Part shown: positions 43,789-55,564 of the stretch, in pieces
Layout of the letters: each line of letters opens with the position of its first letter
Numbering within the stretch: position 1 is the stretch's first letter
Assembly (NCBI RefSeq): GCF_900114245.1
Contig: NZ_FOSK01000001.1
Span: 558,001 to 622,000 of the forward strand
Source of the DNA: Pseudovibrio ascidiaceicola
Lineage (GTDB): Bacteria; Pseudomonadota; Alphaproteobacteria; Rhizobiales; Stappiaceae
Direction: 5' to 3'
Length of the DNA: 64,000 nucleotides
Notes under the pieces: model-generated
What the model was told of the DNA's origin: nothing
Databases searched by the model: none
Seen by the model: only the letters and a program-made list of their open reading frames with translations
Translations under genes and position numbers: made by a program

Positions 43789-43976
43789 GGTTGGCTGGCC
43801 CAATGCTTTATGGGAGTTGTCAGATTTTCCCATGTTTCCCTTAGGAAATAGGGGTTTCAGTGGGAAACTCACATTTTTTTGAGTGGTAAACCTTTCACCT
43901 GCCTTGTTTTAGGGGCAGTTTCTTAAGGTCTTTATGGTTAATACGCCTTAATTCACAAGGCTGGGATGACACCACT

Positions 43977-44516
43977 ATGAATCGTAGTTTGACGATTGCA
44001 TTTGTTTCTGTAATTGCACTTTCCACAATAGCGTGCCAACGGACGACGTATACCCGTAGCTATGTCTCTCCGTTGCCTGCTTCTCCGATCTCACCAATCG
44101 AAGGTCAGACACTGTCGCCGATCACTCCTGGTCAGCCAGGTTCTGAAGGCCAGATCTTGGTTGATGGTCAGGACGCGAACGCTAACTCGCAGGTTGTTTC
44201 TGCACCTCCTGCTCCAAACGTAAATGCAACAGGTGGCTCTGTAGGCCGCACTGATTTGCTTGGCGGATGGAGCGTCTCTTCAGGTGGCGACAACTGTAAG
44301 CTCTTCATGACACTGACCAAGTGGAGCGGCGGCTACCGCGCGAATACACGCGGTTGTAGCGATGCGACGCTCTCTCAGATCTCTGCATGGAATCTGAATG
44401 GCAGTCAGGTTGTCTTGAAAGACGCTGGCGGCGGAAACGTTGCGACACTCTCTGGTGCAGGAACCAACTTCTCTGGTCAGACAGCGAACGGCGCTCCAAT
44501 CAACTTCGCCCGCTAA
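43977..44516 (+). CDS. Omp19-like protease-inhibitor lipoprotein (AprI/Inh fold)
   Basis: A 179-residue lipoprotein with signal MNRSLTIAFVSVIALSTIAC (lipobox S-T-I-A-C). A Pro/Ser-rich linker precedes the Inh-type domain DLLGGWSVSSGGDNCKLFMT, LTKWSGGYRANTRGCSDATL and SAWNLNGSQVVLKDAG. Two Cys form the expected disulfide. It closely resembles Brucella Omp19, which inhibits host proteases; in a marine bacterium the target is unknown. A clear terminator follows. Confidence 0.87.
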   Translation: MNRSLTIAFVSVIALSTIACQRTTYTRSYVSPLPASPISPIEGQTLSPITPGQPGSEGQILVDGQDANANSQVVSAPPAPNVNATGGSVGRTDLLGGWSVSSGGDNCKLFMTLTKWSGGYRANTRGCSDATLSQISAWNLNGSQVVLKDAGGGNVATLSGAGTNFSGQTANGAPINFAR

Positions 44517-44543
44517 TCATCATCTGATGATCTTATAAGTTTC

Positions 44544-44579
44544 AAAGCGTTGCGCCGGTATCAGGCGCAGCGCTTTTTG
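44544..44579 (+). terminator. Terminator after the omp19-like gene
   Basis: AAAGCGTTGCGCC and GGCGCAGCGCTTT pair with one mismatch across a 7-nt loop, followed by TTTTTG. Confidence 0.85.
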
Positions 44580-44750
44580 TGTTTGCTTAAGTGCGCCGCA
44601 GATTTTGATCAGATGTGAGACGTTGGTTTTACGAATAAACCCTATTGTACTTGCGTTTGGGTAGCGCTCTCCTTTATGCCATGGGCAAATATAGCCCATC
44701 GGATCGGCGTGATTTGCCCTCTGAAATACAGCTTAAGGAATGTGAGCTCC

Positions 44751-45908
44751 GTGCTTGAGAATACGTCTAACCTAACAACCGTCCTTGCCCACTACGAAGC
44801 GATGGTCGCGCGGGGCGACCTGGAGGCCGATCCGGCGCAAATTCAGGTGGCAAAGTCTCTGGATGCTTTGACGGCAGAAATGGCGCAGCGGAAGCCAGAA
44901 GAGAAAAAGGGGCTGTTAGGTCGCCTGTTTGGAAAAGGCAAAGAAGAGCCCGACTACATCAAAGGCCTGTATGTTTGGGGTTCTGTCGGACGTGGCAAAA
45001 CCATGCTCATGGATCTGTTCTATGATCTAAGCCCCGAACCTAAAAAGCATCGTTCTCACTTCCATGAGTTTATGGAGGAGATCCACGATCGCATATTCAT
45101 GGTCCGCAAGCAGATCAGTGCTGGTACGATCAAGGACCGCGATCCAATCATCCCGGTTGCTGAAGAGATTATCAGCACAACGCGGCTCCTATGCTTTGAT
45201 GAATTCACTGTAACTGATATCGCCGATGCCATGCTTCTTGGGCGGCTTTTTAGCAAATTGTTCGAGGCTGGTGTTGTCGTTGTGTGTACCTCAAACGTTG
45301 TGCCGGATGAGCTCTATAAAGATGGACTGAATAGAAATCACATTCTTCCATTCATCCGTTCTTTGAATGAGCGAATGAGTGTCATTCACTTGGATGCACC
45401 AACCGATTACCGCCTTGAGAAGCTTTCTGGCTCAGACACGTATCTTGAGCCGCTTGGTCCTAAAAGCCTTCAGAAAATGGAGAAGCTTTGGGACAGTATG
45501 ACTTATGGGCTTCAGTGCCATCTTGTTGAGTTGGAAAACAAAGGCCGGAAAATACCTGTGAGCCGCACCTGTAGCGCGATTGCCTGGTTCACATTTCAGG
45601 AATTGTGCTGCACCCCGCTAGGGCCCTCTGATTACCTGCGTATTGCACATGCTTTCAACACAGTTTTCCTCGAAGGTGTGCCCGTGCTGGACAAGTCACG
45701 CAGGAATGAAGCAAAGCGATTCATCAACCTGATCGACACACTCTACGACAATCACGTTCATCTCGTGATTCAGGCAGGCGCAGAGCCACAAGAGCTGTAT
45801 GTTGCCTCATCTGGGACCGAAGCATTTGAGTTTGATCGGACAGCTTCACGTCTGATCGAAATGCGTTCGGAAGAGTACTTGATGCGTGAGCATAATATCG
45901 AAAACTGA
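44751..45908 (+). CDS. zapE: Cell-division protein ZapE (AFG1-family ATPase)
   Basis: About 385 residues. Walker A in YVWGSVGRGKTMLMDLFYD, Walker B LLCFDEFTVTDIADAMLLG and the region VVCTSNVVPDELYKDGLNR are typical. ZapE modulates the FtsZ ring. Possible starts are GTG at 44751 (AAGGAA 10 nt upstream), GTG 44742 or ATG 44676; I prefer 44751. It precedes mdh, a conserved pairing in Rhizobiales. Confidence 0.9.
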   Translation: MLENTSNLTTVLAHYEAMVARGDLEADPAQIQVAKSLDALTAEMAQRKPEEKKGLLGRLFGKGKEEPDYIKGLYVWGSVGRGKTMLMDLFYDLSPEPKKHRSHFHEFMEEIHDRIFMVRKQISAGTIKDRDPIIPVAEEIISTTRLLCFDEFTVTDIADAMLLGRLFSKLFEAGVVVVCTSNVVPDELYKDGLNRNHILPFIRSLNERMSVIHLDAPTDYRLEKLSGSDTYLEPLGPKSLQKMEKLWDSMTYGLQCHLVELENKGRKIPVSRTCSAIAWFTFQELCCTPLGPSDYLRIAHAFNTVFLEGVPVLDKSRRNEAKRFINLIDTLYDNHVHLVIQAGAEPQELYVASSGTEAFEFDRTASRLIEMRSEEYLMREHNIEN

Positions 45909-45934
45909 AAAAATTTAATTTTATTCAGAAATGA

Positions 45935-47059
<1,125 letters not shown>

Positions 47060-47081
47060 GCCACGCAAGCTATGATCTGAA

Positions 47082-47130
47082 AGACTGGCAGCACTAGTCG
47101 TTGCCAGTCTAGCTCCCTGCTTCGGCAGGG
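47082..47130 (+). other. Two hairpins between mdh and sucC
   Basis: AGACTGGCA/TGCCAGTCT (47082-47090 with 47102-47110) and CCCTGC-TTCG-GCAGGG (47115-47130). A UUCG tetraloop closes the second. No T-run follows, so an RNA processing or stabilising role is likelier than termination. The sucC SD follows at once. Confidence 0.6.
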
Positions 47131-47152
47131 CCCCTTAGAATGGGAAGGGCAG

Positions 47153-48352
47153 ATGAACATACATGAATACCAGGCCAAACAGGTCCTGAAGGAATACGGC
47201 GCACCTGTTGCTGAAGGTGTTGCAATTTTCTCCGCTGATGAAGCTGAAGCTGCTGCAAAAAGCCTTCCAGGCCCGTTGTGGGTTGTGAAGTCTCAGATCC
47301 ACGCAGGTGGTCGCGGTAAGGGCAAGTTCAAAGAACTCGGCCCAGAAGCAAAAGGCGGCGTTCGTCTTGCATTCAACTTGGATGAAGTAAAGTCCCACGC
47401 TGCTGACATGCTCGGCAACACTTTGGTGACTGCGCAGACCGGTGATGCTGGTAAAGTCGTGAACCGCCTTTACATCGAAGACGGTGCGGATATTGACCGC
47501 GAACTGTACCTCTCCCTGCTCGTCGACCGCACATGTGGTCAGGTTGCTTTCGTAGCATCCACTGAAGGCGGCATGGATATTGAGGAAGTTGCGCACAATA
47601 CGCCAGAACTTATCCTCACTCTGCCAATCGATCCGCTTCAGGGCGTGACCGAAGAAAAAGCATCTGCTCTTTGTGACACCCTCAAGCTTGAAGGTGAAGC
47701 ACGTGCGGATGGCATGAAGCTGTTCCCAATCCTCTACAAAGCATTTGTAGAAAAAGATATGGCGCTTCTCGAAATCAACCCATTGATCGTCATGGAAAAC
47801 GGTCGTCTGCGCGTTCTGGATGCGAAAGTATCCTTCGACGGCAACGCACTGTTCCGCCACGAAGACATTGTTGCTCTGCGCGATAAGACCGAAGAAGACG
47901 AAAAAGAGATCGAAGCTTCCAAGCACGACCTCGCTTACGTCGCTCTTGACGGTAACATCGGCTGCATGGTGAACGGTGCTGGTCTGGCAATGGCGACCAT
48001 GGACATCATCAAGCTGTATGGTGCTGAGCCTGCAAACTTCCTCGATGTTGGTGGCGGTGCGACCAAAGAGAAAGTAACCTCTGCGTTCAAGATCATCACT
48101 TCTGATCCAAACGTTCAGGGCATTCTGGTCAACATCTTCGGCGGCATTATGCGCTGTGATGTGATTGCAGAAGGCGTTCTGGCTGCTGTTAAAGAAGTTG
48201 GTCTTCAGGTTCCTCTCGTTGTGCGCCTCGAAGGCACCAACGTTGAGCTTGGCAAAAAGATCATTAGCGAAAGCGGCATGAATGTTATTCCTGCTGACGA
48301 TCTCGACGATGCAGCTCAGAAAATCGTGGCTGCTGTGAAGGAGGTCGCATAA
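47153..48352 (+). CDS. sucC: Succinyl-CoA synthetase beta subunit
   Basis: A 399-residue ADP/GDP-forming subunit that makes succinate and a nucleoside triphosphate from succinyl-CoA with SucD. The start [22 protein letters not shown]-grasp region [20 protein letters not shown], and [20 protein letters not shown] and [17 protein letters not shown] are all typical. It overlaps sucD by 1 nt (TAATG). Confidence 0.97.
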   Translation: MNIHEYQAKQVLKEYGAPVAEGVAIFSADEAEAAAKSLPGPLWVVKSQIHAGGRGKGKFKELGPEAKGGVRLAFNLDEVKSHAADMLGNTLVTAQTGDAGKVVNRLYIEDGADIDRELYLSLLVDRTCGQVAFVASTEGGMDIEEVAHNTPELILTLPIDPLQGVTEEKASALCDTLKLEGEARADGMKLFPILYKAFVEKDMALLEINPLIVMENGRLRVLDAKVSFDGNALFRHEDIVALRDKTEEDEKEIEASKHDLAYVALDGNIGCMVNGAGLAMATMDIIKLYGAEPANFLDVGGGATKEKVTSAFKIITSDPNVQGILVNIFGGIMRCDVIAEGVLAAVKEVGLQVPLVVRLEGTNVELGKKIISESGMNVIPADDLDDAAQKIVAAVKEVA

Positions 48353-49275
48353 TGTCTATCCTCGTCGACAAAGACACCAAAGTCATCGTTCAGGGTCTGA
48401 CCGGTAAAACCGGTACTTTCCACACTGAGCAGGCACTGGCTTACTTCGGCACCCAAATGGTTGCTGGCGTACACCCTAAAAAAGGCGGCGAAACCTGGTC
48501 TTCCGGACTCGAATCCGCTGCTGAGCTGCCAATCTTTGCTTCCGTTAAAGAAGCGAAAGACGCAACTGGTGCAAACGCTTCTGTTGTTTACGTCCCACCA
48601 GCAGGTGCAGGCGCAGCAATCATCGAAGCTATCGACGCTGGCATTCCTTTCATCGTTTGTATCACTGAGGGTATCCCGGTTGCAGACATGGTGAAGGTTA
48701 AAGCTCGCCTCGACGCATCCGACAGCCGTCTTCTCGGTCCAAACTGCCCAGGTGTTCTGACACCTGAACAGTGCAAGATCGGCATTATGCCAGGCTCCAT
48801 CTTCCAGAAGGGCTCTGTAGGTATTGTTTCCCGTTCAGGTACACTTACTTATGAAGCAGTCTTCCAGACTTCGCAGGAAGGCCTCGGCCAGTCCACTGCA
48901 GTCGGTATCGGTGGTGACCCTGTAAAAGGCACTGAGTTCATCGATATGCTGGACCTGTTCCTGGACGATCCAGAAACAGAATCCATCATCATGATCGGTG
49001 AGATCGGTGGTTCTGCAGAAGAAGAAGCAGCTGAATGGCTCAAAGAACAGGCTGCAAAAGGCCGTTCTAAACCAATGGTTGGCTTCATCGCTGGTCGTAC
49101 AGCGCCTCCAGGCCGCACCATGGGTCACGCAGGTGCTGTGATCTCTGGCGGTAAAGGCGGAGCGGACGACAAGATCGCTGCAATGGAAGACGCGGGCATC
49201 CGTGTATCTCCATCCCCAGCTAAGCTTGGCAAGACCCTTGTTGCTCTTCTCGAAGAGTTGAAGCAGGGTGCTTAA
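48352..49275 (+). CDS. sucD: Succinyl-CoA synthetase alpha subunit
   Basis: A 307-residue subunit that binds CoA and carries the phosphohistidine. CoA-binding [35 protein letters not shown] and the active-site His in [19 protein letters not shown] are intact. Translationally coupled to sucC. A 183-nt gap with two hairpins separates it from sucA. Confidence 0.97.
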   Translation: MSILVDKDTKVIVQGLTGKTGTFHTEQALAYFGTQMVAGVHPKKGGETWSSGLESAAELPIFASVKEAKDATGANASVVYVPPAGAGAAIIEAIDAGIPFIVCITEGIPVADMVKVKARLDASDSRLLGPNCPGVLTPEQCKIGIMPGSIFQKGSVGIVSRSGTLTYEAVFQTSQEGLGQSTAVGIGGDPVKGTEFIDMLDLFLDDPETESIIMIGEIGGSAEEEAAEWLKEQAAKGRSKPMVGFIAGRTAPPGRTMGHAGAVISGGKGGADDKIAAMEDAGIRVSPSPAKLGKTLVALLEELKQGA

Positions 49276-49283
49276 AAATTACA

Positions 49284-49346
49284 CCTCCTATACCATTTAG
49301 GAGGCATACTAAATCGACTGTCGGTGAATCACTTTCATCGACAGTC
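49284..49346 (+). other. Two hairpins between sucD and sucA
   Basis: CCTCCTA/TAGGAGG (49284-49304) and GACTGTCG/CGACAGTC (49316-49346). No T-run follows the second. They may mark processing or attenuation between sucCD and sucAB. Confidence 0.5.
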
Positions 49347-49458
49347 TTGAGAAGGCAGTAAGTCCCCAGGCTTGCTGTCAGTCGCGGGACCCAAGGGTAT
49401 GTGGTGTGTGACACCCGCCCAAAGAAAGTAGGGCGGATCAACAGTCCGCTTAAAAACG

Positions 49459-52428
49459 ATGGCTCGGCAGGACGCGAACAACGTATTCGCGCTGACGTCG
49501 TTTCTTTACGGCGCCAACGCTCCTTATATTGAAGAGCTCTATGCTCAATATCAGGAAAACCCGAATTCACTCGACCCCGAGTGGATAGAATTCTTTTCTT
49601 CGCTTCAGGACAATCCAGAGGACGTAATCAAGGAAGCTCGCGGAGCAACTTGGCAGCGTTCTGATTGGCCAGTTCCAGCAAATGGTGAACTGGTTTCAGC
49701 TCTTGATGGCGATTGGCCAGCTGAAAAAGAAGTCAGCAAAAAGATCAAGTCCTCGGCCAAGAAGAATGGTGTTGAGCTAACCGAAGATCAGGTGCTGCAG
49801 GCAACTCGCGATAGTGTTCGTGCGATCATGATGATCCGTGCTTACCGTATGCGCGGCCACTTGCATGCTGATCTTGACCCGCTCCGCCTTGCTGTTCCTG
49901 GTGACCATGAAGAGTTGCATCCCGCGACCTATGGCTTCTCTGAAGCGGACTGGGATCGGAAGATCTTCCTGGACAATGTTCTGGGCATGGAATTCGCCAC
50001 CATCCGTCAGATGCTGGAAATTCTGAAACGGACCTATTGCTCCACCCTTGGTGTTGAGTTCATGCACATCTCTGATCCTGCTGCAAAAGCATGGATCCAG
50101 GAGCGCATTGAAGGTCCCGACAAGCATGTTGCCTTCACGCCAGAAGGTAAAAAAGCGATCCTCAATAAACTTGTAGAGGCCGAAGGCTTCGAGAAGTTCC
50201 TTGATGTAAAGTACACCGGAACAAAACGTTTCGGTCTGGACGGTGGTGAAGCACTGATCCCGGCGCTTGAGCAGATCATCAAACGTGGTGGTGCTCTTGG
50301 TGTAAAAGACATCGTTCTGGGCATGGCACACCGTGGCCGCCTGAACGTTCTGTCTCAGGTGATGGGCAAACCACATCGTGCGATCTTCCACGAATTCAAG
50401 GGCGGTTCCTACGCTCCTGACGATGTGGAAGGCTCCGGTGATGTGAAGTACCACCTCGGTGCTTCTTCTGACCGCTCCTTTGACAACAACAACGTTCACC
50501 TGTCTTTGACTGCAAACCCGTCTCACCTTGAGATCGTAAACCCGGTTGTTCTGGGTAAGGTTCGCGCCAAGCAGGATCAGCTCGCTGGCTGGAAAGAAAC
50601 GTCGGAAGTTGATCGTGATAACGTACTGCCATTGCTTCTGCACGGTGACGCTGCATTTGCTGGTCAGGGTGTTGTTGCTGAATGTTTCGGTCTGTCCGCG
50701 CTTCGTGGTCACCGCACTGGTGGTTCGATCCATGTGATCATCAACAACCAGATCGGTTTTACAACCAACCCACGTTTCTCACGGTCTTCACCTTATCCGT
50801 CTGACGTTGCGAAAGTGATTGAAGCGCCGATCTTCCATGCAAATGGTGATGATCCGGAAGCTGTTACTTTTGCTGCAAAGATCGCGACTGAATACCGTCA
50901 GAAATTCGGCCGTCCGGTCGTGATTGATATCATCTGTTATCGCCGCTTTGGTCATAACGAAGGTGATGAGCCTGCGTTTACGCAGCCGATCATGTACCGC
51001 AAGATCCGCAAGCATGAAACAACCCTTCAGATCTACGCTGACAAGCTGGTCAAAGAAGGTCTGATGACTGCTGAGGACGTTGATAAAGCAAAAGCTGATT
51101 GGCGTTCGCATCTGGATCGTGAATTCGAAACAGGTCAAGCCTACAAGCCAAACAAAGCCGACTGGCTTGATGGCCGTTGGTCTAAGATGAAGGTTGCGAA
51201 GGAAGTTGACGAGCCACGTCGTGGTTCAACAGGTCTTCCAATGGATGAACTCAAGGAACTCGGCGGCAAGCTGACCAATGTTCCTGATGACTTCAATGCA
51301 CACCGCACGATCCGCCGCTTCATGAACAACCGTGCCAAAATGATCGAGACCGGTGAAGGTATCGATTGGGCAATGGGTGAGGCAATGGCATTCGGTGCGT
51401 TGCTGAAAGAAGGTCATTCTGTTCGCTTGTCCGGTCAGGATTGTGAGCGCGGTACTTTCTCTCAACGTCACTCTGTTCTTTATGATCAGGAAGACGAAGG
51501 CCGTTATATCCCGCTGAACCACGTTGGTGAAAAGCAGGGCCGTTATGAAGTCATCAACTCCATGCTTTCTGAAGAAGCAGTGTTGGGCTTTGAATACGGT
51601 TACTCGCTGACAGAACCAAATGCGCTGACCATGTGGGAAGCACAGTTCGGTGACTTCGCAAACGGCGCACAGGTGCTGTTCGACCAGTTCATCTCCTCTG
51701 GTGAGCGTAAATGGCTGCGTATGTCCGGTCTGGTTTGCTTGCTGCCGCACGGCTATGAAGGTCAGGGTCCAGAGCACTCCTCTGCACGCCTTGAGCGTTT
51801 CTTGCAGATGTGCGCGGAAGACAACATGCAGGTGGCGAACTGTACGACACCGGCAAACTACTTCCATATCCTTCGCCGTCAGCTGAAGCGTGACATTCGT
51901 AAGCCACTCGTTCTGATGACGCCAAAGTCTCTGCTTCGCCACAAGCGTGCAGTTTCCAAACTGGAAGACTTCGGCGCAGACGAAAGCTTCCACCGTCTCC
52001 TTCACGATGATGCTCAGACGAACCCGGGTTCAACTGTTGAGCTGAAGAAGGATGAAGACATCCGCCGCGTGATCCTGTGTACAGGTAAGGTCTACTATGA
52101 CCTGCTCGAAGAGCGTGAGAAGCGTAACATCAACGATGTTTACATCCTCCGTGTTGAGCAGCTCTATCCGTTCCCGACCAAGTCTCTGTGCGTAGAGATG
52201 GCGCGTTTCAAGAATGCAGACGTAGTTTGGTGTCAGGAAGAGCCAAAGAACATGGGCTCCTGGTTCTTCATTCAACAGTACATTGAATGGGTTCTGGAGC
52301 ATGTGAATGCGAAAGTGCATCGCCCACGTTACGTTGGCCGTCCACCAGCTGCTGCAACAGCAACCGGCTTGATGTCAAAGCACTTGGCTCAGCTACAAGC
52401 TTTCCTCGACGATGCATTCGCCGAGTAA
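49459..52428 (+). CDS. sucA: 2-oxoglutarate dehydrogenase E1 component
   Basis: A 989-residue thiamine-diphosphate enzyme that decarboxylates 2-oxoglutarate and reductively succinylates the E2 lipoyl group. MIRAYRMRGHLHADLDPL is the standard N-terminal block; HRGRLNVLSQVMGKP, SYAPDDVEGSGDVKYHLG, and the ThDP-binding GDAAFAGQGVVAE ending in VIINNQIGFTTNP are intact. The C-terminal half has SLLPHGYEGQGPEHSS-like residues. No obvious SD precedes the ATG, and an in-frame stop at 49429 rules out an earlier start. Confidence 0.97.
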   Translation: MARQDANNVFALTSFLYGANAPYIEELYAQYQENPNSLDPEWIEFFSSLQDNPEDVIKEARGATWQRSDWPVPANGELVSALDGDWPAEKEVSKKIKSSAKKNGVELTEDQVLQATRDSVRAIMMIRAYRMRGHLHADLDPLRLAVPGDHEELHPATYGFSEADWDRKIFLDNVLGMEFATIRQMLEILKRTYCSTLGVEFMHISDPAAKAWIQERIEGPDKHVAFTPEGKKAILNKLVEAEGFEKFLDVKYTGTKRFGLDGGEALIPALEQIIKRGGALGVKDIVLGMAHRGRLNVLSQVMGKPHRAIFHEFKGGSYAPDDVEGSGDVKYHLGASSDRSFDNNNVHLSLTANPSHLEIVNPVVLGKVRAKQDQLAGWKETSEVDRDNVLPLLLHGDAAFAGQGVVAECFGLSALRGHRTGGSIHVIINNQIGFTTNPRFSRSSPYPSDVAKVIEAPIFHANGDDPEAVTFAAKIATEYRQKFGRPVVIDIICYRRFGHNEGDEPAFTQPIMYRKIRKHETTLQIYADKLVKEGLMTAEDVDKAKADWRSHLDREFETGQAYKPNKADWLDGRWSKMKVAKEVDEPRRGSTGLPMDELKELGGKLTNVPDDFNAHRTIRRFMNNRAKMIETGEGIDWAMGEAMAFGALLKEGHSVRLSGQDCERGTFSQRHSVLYDQEDEGRYIPLNHVGEKQGRYEVINSMLSEEAVLGFEYGYSLTEPNALTMWEAQFGDFANGAQVLFDQFISSGERKWLRMSGLVCLLPHGYEGQGPEHSSARLERFLQMCAEDNMQVANCTTPANYFHILRRQLKRDIRKPLVLMTPKSLLRHKRAVSKLEDFGADESFHRLLHDDAQTNPGSTVELKKDEDIRRVILCTGKVYYDLLEEREKRNINDVYILRVEQLYPFPTKSLCVEMARFKNADVVWCQEEPKNMGSWFFIQQYIEWVLEHVNAKVHRPRYVGRPPAAATATGLMSKHLAQLQAFLDDAFAE

Positions 52429-52494
52429 GTACCTCGTAATCAGGTAAGTCCGACAGGCCTTTCAGGGGCCCTGAAACGAAAAGAGATAGAGACA

Positions 52495-54003
52495 ATGGCG
52501 ACGGAAATTCGAGTACCCACTCTGGGTGAATCCGTAACCGAGGCAACAATCGCTCAATGGTTCAAAAAACCGGGCGATGCGGTGAATGCAGATGAGCCAC
52601 TGGTTGAGCTGGAAACAGACAAGGTAACTGTTGAAGTGCCTGCACCTGTAGCCGGTAAACTGGACAGCATTGATGTGAAAGAAGGCGATACTGTTGAAGT
52701 TGGTGCCCTTCTGGGTTCCATCGCAGAGGGTGCAGCTGGTGCTGTGTCCGCTCCTGCTGCCGAAGCTGCACCGGCTGCTAAAGCTGCGCCTGCTGCAGCT
52801 GCTGAAACAGTTGAAGTGCTGGTACCACATGCTGGTGAAAGCGTTACCGAAGCTGAAGTTGGCGAATGGTCAGTTAAAGTTGGTGACGTTGTAAAGGCTG
52901 ACGATATCCTCGTTGAGCTGGAAACAGACAAAGCAGCTCAGGAAGTGCCTAGCCCAGTTGCTGGTACTGTGGTTGAAATCGCTCAGGCAACTGGCGCAAC
53001 TGTTGAGCCTGGTAACCTGCTCTGCAAAATCGCTAAAGGCGACGGCGCAGCTGTTGCCGCTGCTGCTCCGGCAGCTGCCGCTCCTGCACCAGCCGTTTCT
53101 GGCACAAACATGCCAGCAGCGCCTTCTGCAGCAAAGATGATGGCTGAAAAAGGCCTCTCTGCTGATCAGGTTGCAGGCTCCGGCAAGCGCGGTCAGGTTC
53201 TTAAGGGTGATGTTCTCGCGGCGATTGCTGCTGGTGCTTCCGCTGCTCCGGCAGCCGCTCCAGCTCCTGTTGCAGTGCGCGCCGTTTCAGCTCCAACCGA
53301 TGAAGTTCGTGAAGAACGTGTTCGCATGACCAAGCTGCGCCAGACTATTGCGCGCCGCCTGAAAGATGCCCAGAACACTGCGGCTATGCTGACCACTTAC
53401 AACGAAGTGGACATGAAGCCGATCATGGACCTGCGCAAGCAGTACAAGGATATCTTTGAGAAGAAGCACGGCGTAAAGCTTGGCTTCATGGGTTTCTTCA
53501 CCAAAGCAATTACCCATGCTCTTAAAGAAATCCCGGCTGTAAACGCTGAGATCGATGGCACTGACATCATCTACAAAAACTACGCGCATATCGGTGTTGC
53601 AGTTGGCACTCCGAAGGGTCTTGTGGTTCCTGTTGTTCGTGATGCAGACCAGATGTCTATTGCTGAAATCGAAAAAGAAATCGGCAACCTCGGTCGTAAA
53701 GGCCGTGATGGCAAACTCTCCATGGCAGACATGCAGGGTGGTACCTTCACCGTCTCCAATGGTGGTGTCTACGGCTCCTTGATGTCCTCTCCAATCCTGA
53801 ACGCACCGCAGTCCGGTATCCTCGGTATGCACAAAATTCAGGAACGCCCGGTTGCGATCAACGGTCAGGTAGAAATCCGTCCGATGATGTATCTGGCTCT
53901 GTCCTACGATCACCGTATCGTTGACGGCAAAGAGGCAGTGACCTTCCTGGTTCGCGTTAAAGAGAGCCTTGAAGATCCTCAGCGTCTGATTCTGGACCTC
54001 TGA
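52495..54003 (+). CDS. sucB: 2-oxoglutarate dehydrogenase E2 (dihydrolipoyl succinyltransferase) with two lipoyl domains
   Basis: A 502-residue core enzyme. Two lipoyl domains are visible: one at about 3-76 with [14 protein letters not shown], and one at about 103-176 with [14 protein letters not shown], the Lys in DK being the attachment site. A peripheral-subunit-binding domain follows ([20 protein letters not shown]), then the catalytic domain ending [20 protein letters not shown]. Most SucB proteins have a single lipoyl domain and about 400 residues. Ala/Pro-rich linkers join the domains. Confidence 0.95.
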   Translation: MATEIRVPTLGESVTEATIAQWFKKPGDAVNADEPLVELETDKVTVEVPAPVAGKLDSIDVKEGDTVEVGALLGSIAEGAAGAVSAPAAEAAPAAKAAPAAAAETVEVLVPHAGESVTEAEVGEWSVKVGDVVKADDILVELETDKAAQEVPSPVAGTVVEIAQATGATVEPGNLLCKIAKGDGAAVAAAAPAAAAPAPAVSGTNMPAAPSAAKMMAEKGLSADQVAGSGKRGQVLKGDVLAAIAAGASAAPAAAPAPVAVRAVSAPTDEVREERVRMTKLRQTIARRLKDAQNTAAMLTTYNEVDMKPIMDLRKQYKDIFEKKHGVKLGFMGFFTKAITHALKEIPAVNAEIDGTDIIYKNYAHIGVAVGTPKGLVVPVVRDADQMSIAEIEKEIGNLGRKGRDGKLSMADMQGGTFTVSNGGVYGSLMSSPILNAPQSGILGMHKIQERPVAINGQVEIRPMMYLALSYDHRIVDGKEAVTFLVRVKESLEDPQRLILDL

Positions 54004-54010
54004 TATAAAC

Positions 54011-54042
54011 GTGCCCGGCACTGGCCGGGCACATTTGTTTTA
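54011..54042 (+). terminator. Terminator between sucB and lpd
   Basis: GTGCCCGGC-ACTG-GCCGGGCAC, a 9-bp perfect stem, followed by ATTTGTTTT. It would reduce but perhaps not abolish read-through into lpd. Confidence 0.75.
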
Positions 54043-54104
54043 AGGGAAATTGGCGCACTTCTCTTCGTCGCAGCCTTCTCCCGCCTACTTACAGGGATTT
54101 GCAA

Positions 54105-55508
54105 ATGTCCTACGATCTCGTCGTCATCGGTACCGGCCCAGGCGGTTATGTTTGTGCAATCAAGGCAGCTCAGCTCGGCATGAAAGTTGCTGTAGTTGAG
54201 AAGCGTAAGACCCATGGTGGAACCTGCCTGAACATCGGTTGTATTCCATCCAAAGCTCTGCTGCATGCCTCTGAAATGTTTGAGGAAGCAAACCACAGCT
54301 TTGAAGCCCTGGGCATCAAAACTTCCAAGCCAAAAGTGGACTGGAAGGCAATGCTGGCGCACAAAGACAAAGTGATCGACGGCAATGTAACCGGCATCGA
54401 TTACCTCTTCAAAAAGAACAAGATCGACGTTCACACTGGTACTGGCCGTGTACTTGGCGCTGGTCGCGTAGAAGTAAAAGCTGAAGACGGCTCTACTTCC
54501 ATCGTTGAAACCAAGAACATCGTGATCGCAACAGGTTCTGACGTGATGCCTCTGCCAGGTATCGAGATTGACGAAAAAACCATCGTCTCCTCAACCGGCG
54601 CTTTGGCTCTGGATAAAGTGCCTAACCGCATGACTGTTGTCGGCGCTGGCGTTATCGGCCTTGAGCTTGGTTCCGTCTATGCCCGTCTTGGTGCTGAAGT
54701 GACCGTTGTTGAGTTCATGGACAAGATCCTTGGCCCAATGGATGCAGACGTTTCGAAGCAGTTCTTGCGTATGCTGAAAAAGCAGGGCCTCAAGTTCAAA
54801 CTGTCCTCCAAGGTGACTGCGGTTCAGAAAAAAGGCCGTGCTCTGGAAGTGACCGTTGAGCCAGCAGCGGGTGAAGCCGCCGCTGCAGCTCTGGATGCAG
54901 ATGTGGTTCTCGTCGCAATCGGTCGTCGTCCTTACACAGAAGGTCTTGGTCTGGCAGAAGCTGGTGTTGAACTGGATGAGCGTGGCCGCGTGAAGACAGA
55001 CAACCACTACAAGACCAATGTTGACGGTATCTTTGCTATCGGTGATGTGATCGCAGGCCCAATGCTTGCGCACAAAGCGGAAGACGAAGGTGTTGCTGTT
55101 GCAGAAATGCTTTCTGGCCAGGCTGGACACGTAAACTATGACGTCATTCCTGGCGTTGTTTACACCTCTCCAGAAGTTGCCAGCGTTGGCAAGACTGAAG
55201 AAGAGCTGAAAGCTGCTGGTATCAAGTTCAAGTCCGGCAAATTCCCGTTCTCCGCAAACGGTCGTGCAAAAGCAATGCTGCACACAGACGGTTTCGTGAA
55301 AGTTCTGGCTGATGCTGAAACAGATCGCGTGCTCGGCGTTCACATCGTTGGCTTCGGTGCTGGCGAGATGATCCACGAAGCATGTGTTCTGATGGAATTC
55401 GGCGGTTCCTCAGAAGATCTGGGTCGCACCTGTCATGCGCACCCAACAATGTCTGAGGCAGTGAAAGAAGCTGCTATGGCGACATTCGCCAAGCCAATCC
55501 ATATGTAA
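54105..55508 (+). CDS. lpd: Dihydrolipoyl dehydrogenase (E3)
   Basis: A 467-residue flavoprotein that reoxidises the lipoyl group, shared by 2-oxoacid dehydrogenases. The FAD-binding [20 protein letters not shown], redox disulfide [20 protein letters not shown]-binding [19 protein letters not shown] and terminal [18 protein letters not shown] are present. I prefer the ATG at 54105 over a TTG two codons earlier. A terminator in front suggests partial independence from sucAB. Confidence 0.96.
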   Translation: MSYDLVVIGTGPGGYVCAIKAAQLGMKVAVVEKRKTHGGTCLNIGCIPSKALLHASEMFEEANHSFEALGIKTSKPKVDWKAMLAHKDKVIDGNVTGIDYLFKKNKIDVHTGTGRVLGAGRVEVKAEDGSTSIVETKNIVIATGSDVMPLPGIEIDEKTIVSSTGALALDKVPNRMTVVGAGVIGLELGSVYARLGAEVTVVEFMDKILGPMDADVSKQFLRMLKKQGLKFKLSSKVTAVQKKGRALEVTVEPAAGEAAAAALDADVVLVAIGRRPYTEGLGLAEAGVELDERGRVKTDNHYKTNVDGIFAIGDVIAGPMLAHKAEDEGVAVAEMLSGQAGHVNYDVIPGVVYTSPEVASVGKTEEELKAAGIKFKSGKFPFSANGRAKAMLHTDGFVKVLADAETDRVLGVHIVGFGAGEMIHEACVLMEFGGSSEDLGRTCHAHPTMSEAVKEAAMATFAKPIHM

Positions 55509-55530
55509 TCTGGAAGTTCCAGATTAAGAA

Positions 55531-55564
55531 AAAGCCGCTTCAGGAAACTGAGGCGGCTTTTTTG
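55531..55564. terminator. Terminator after lpd
   Basis: AAAGCCGCTTCAG-GAAA-CTGAGGCGGCTTT with one mismatch and TTTTTT on the plus strand, close to the stop of the convergent gene at 55565. Confidence 0.9.

Noticed and set aside
49777-50733. 318-codon minus-strand ORF opposite sucA
   Set aside because: Antisense to sucA, no recognisable features.
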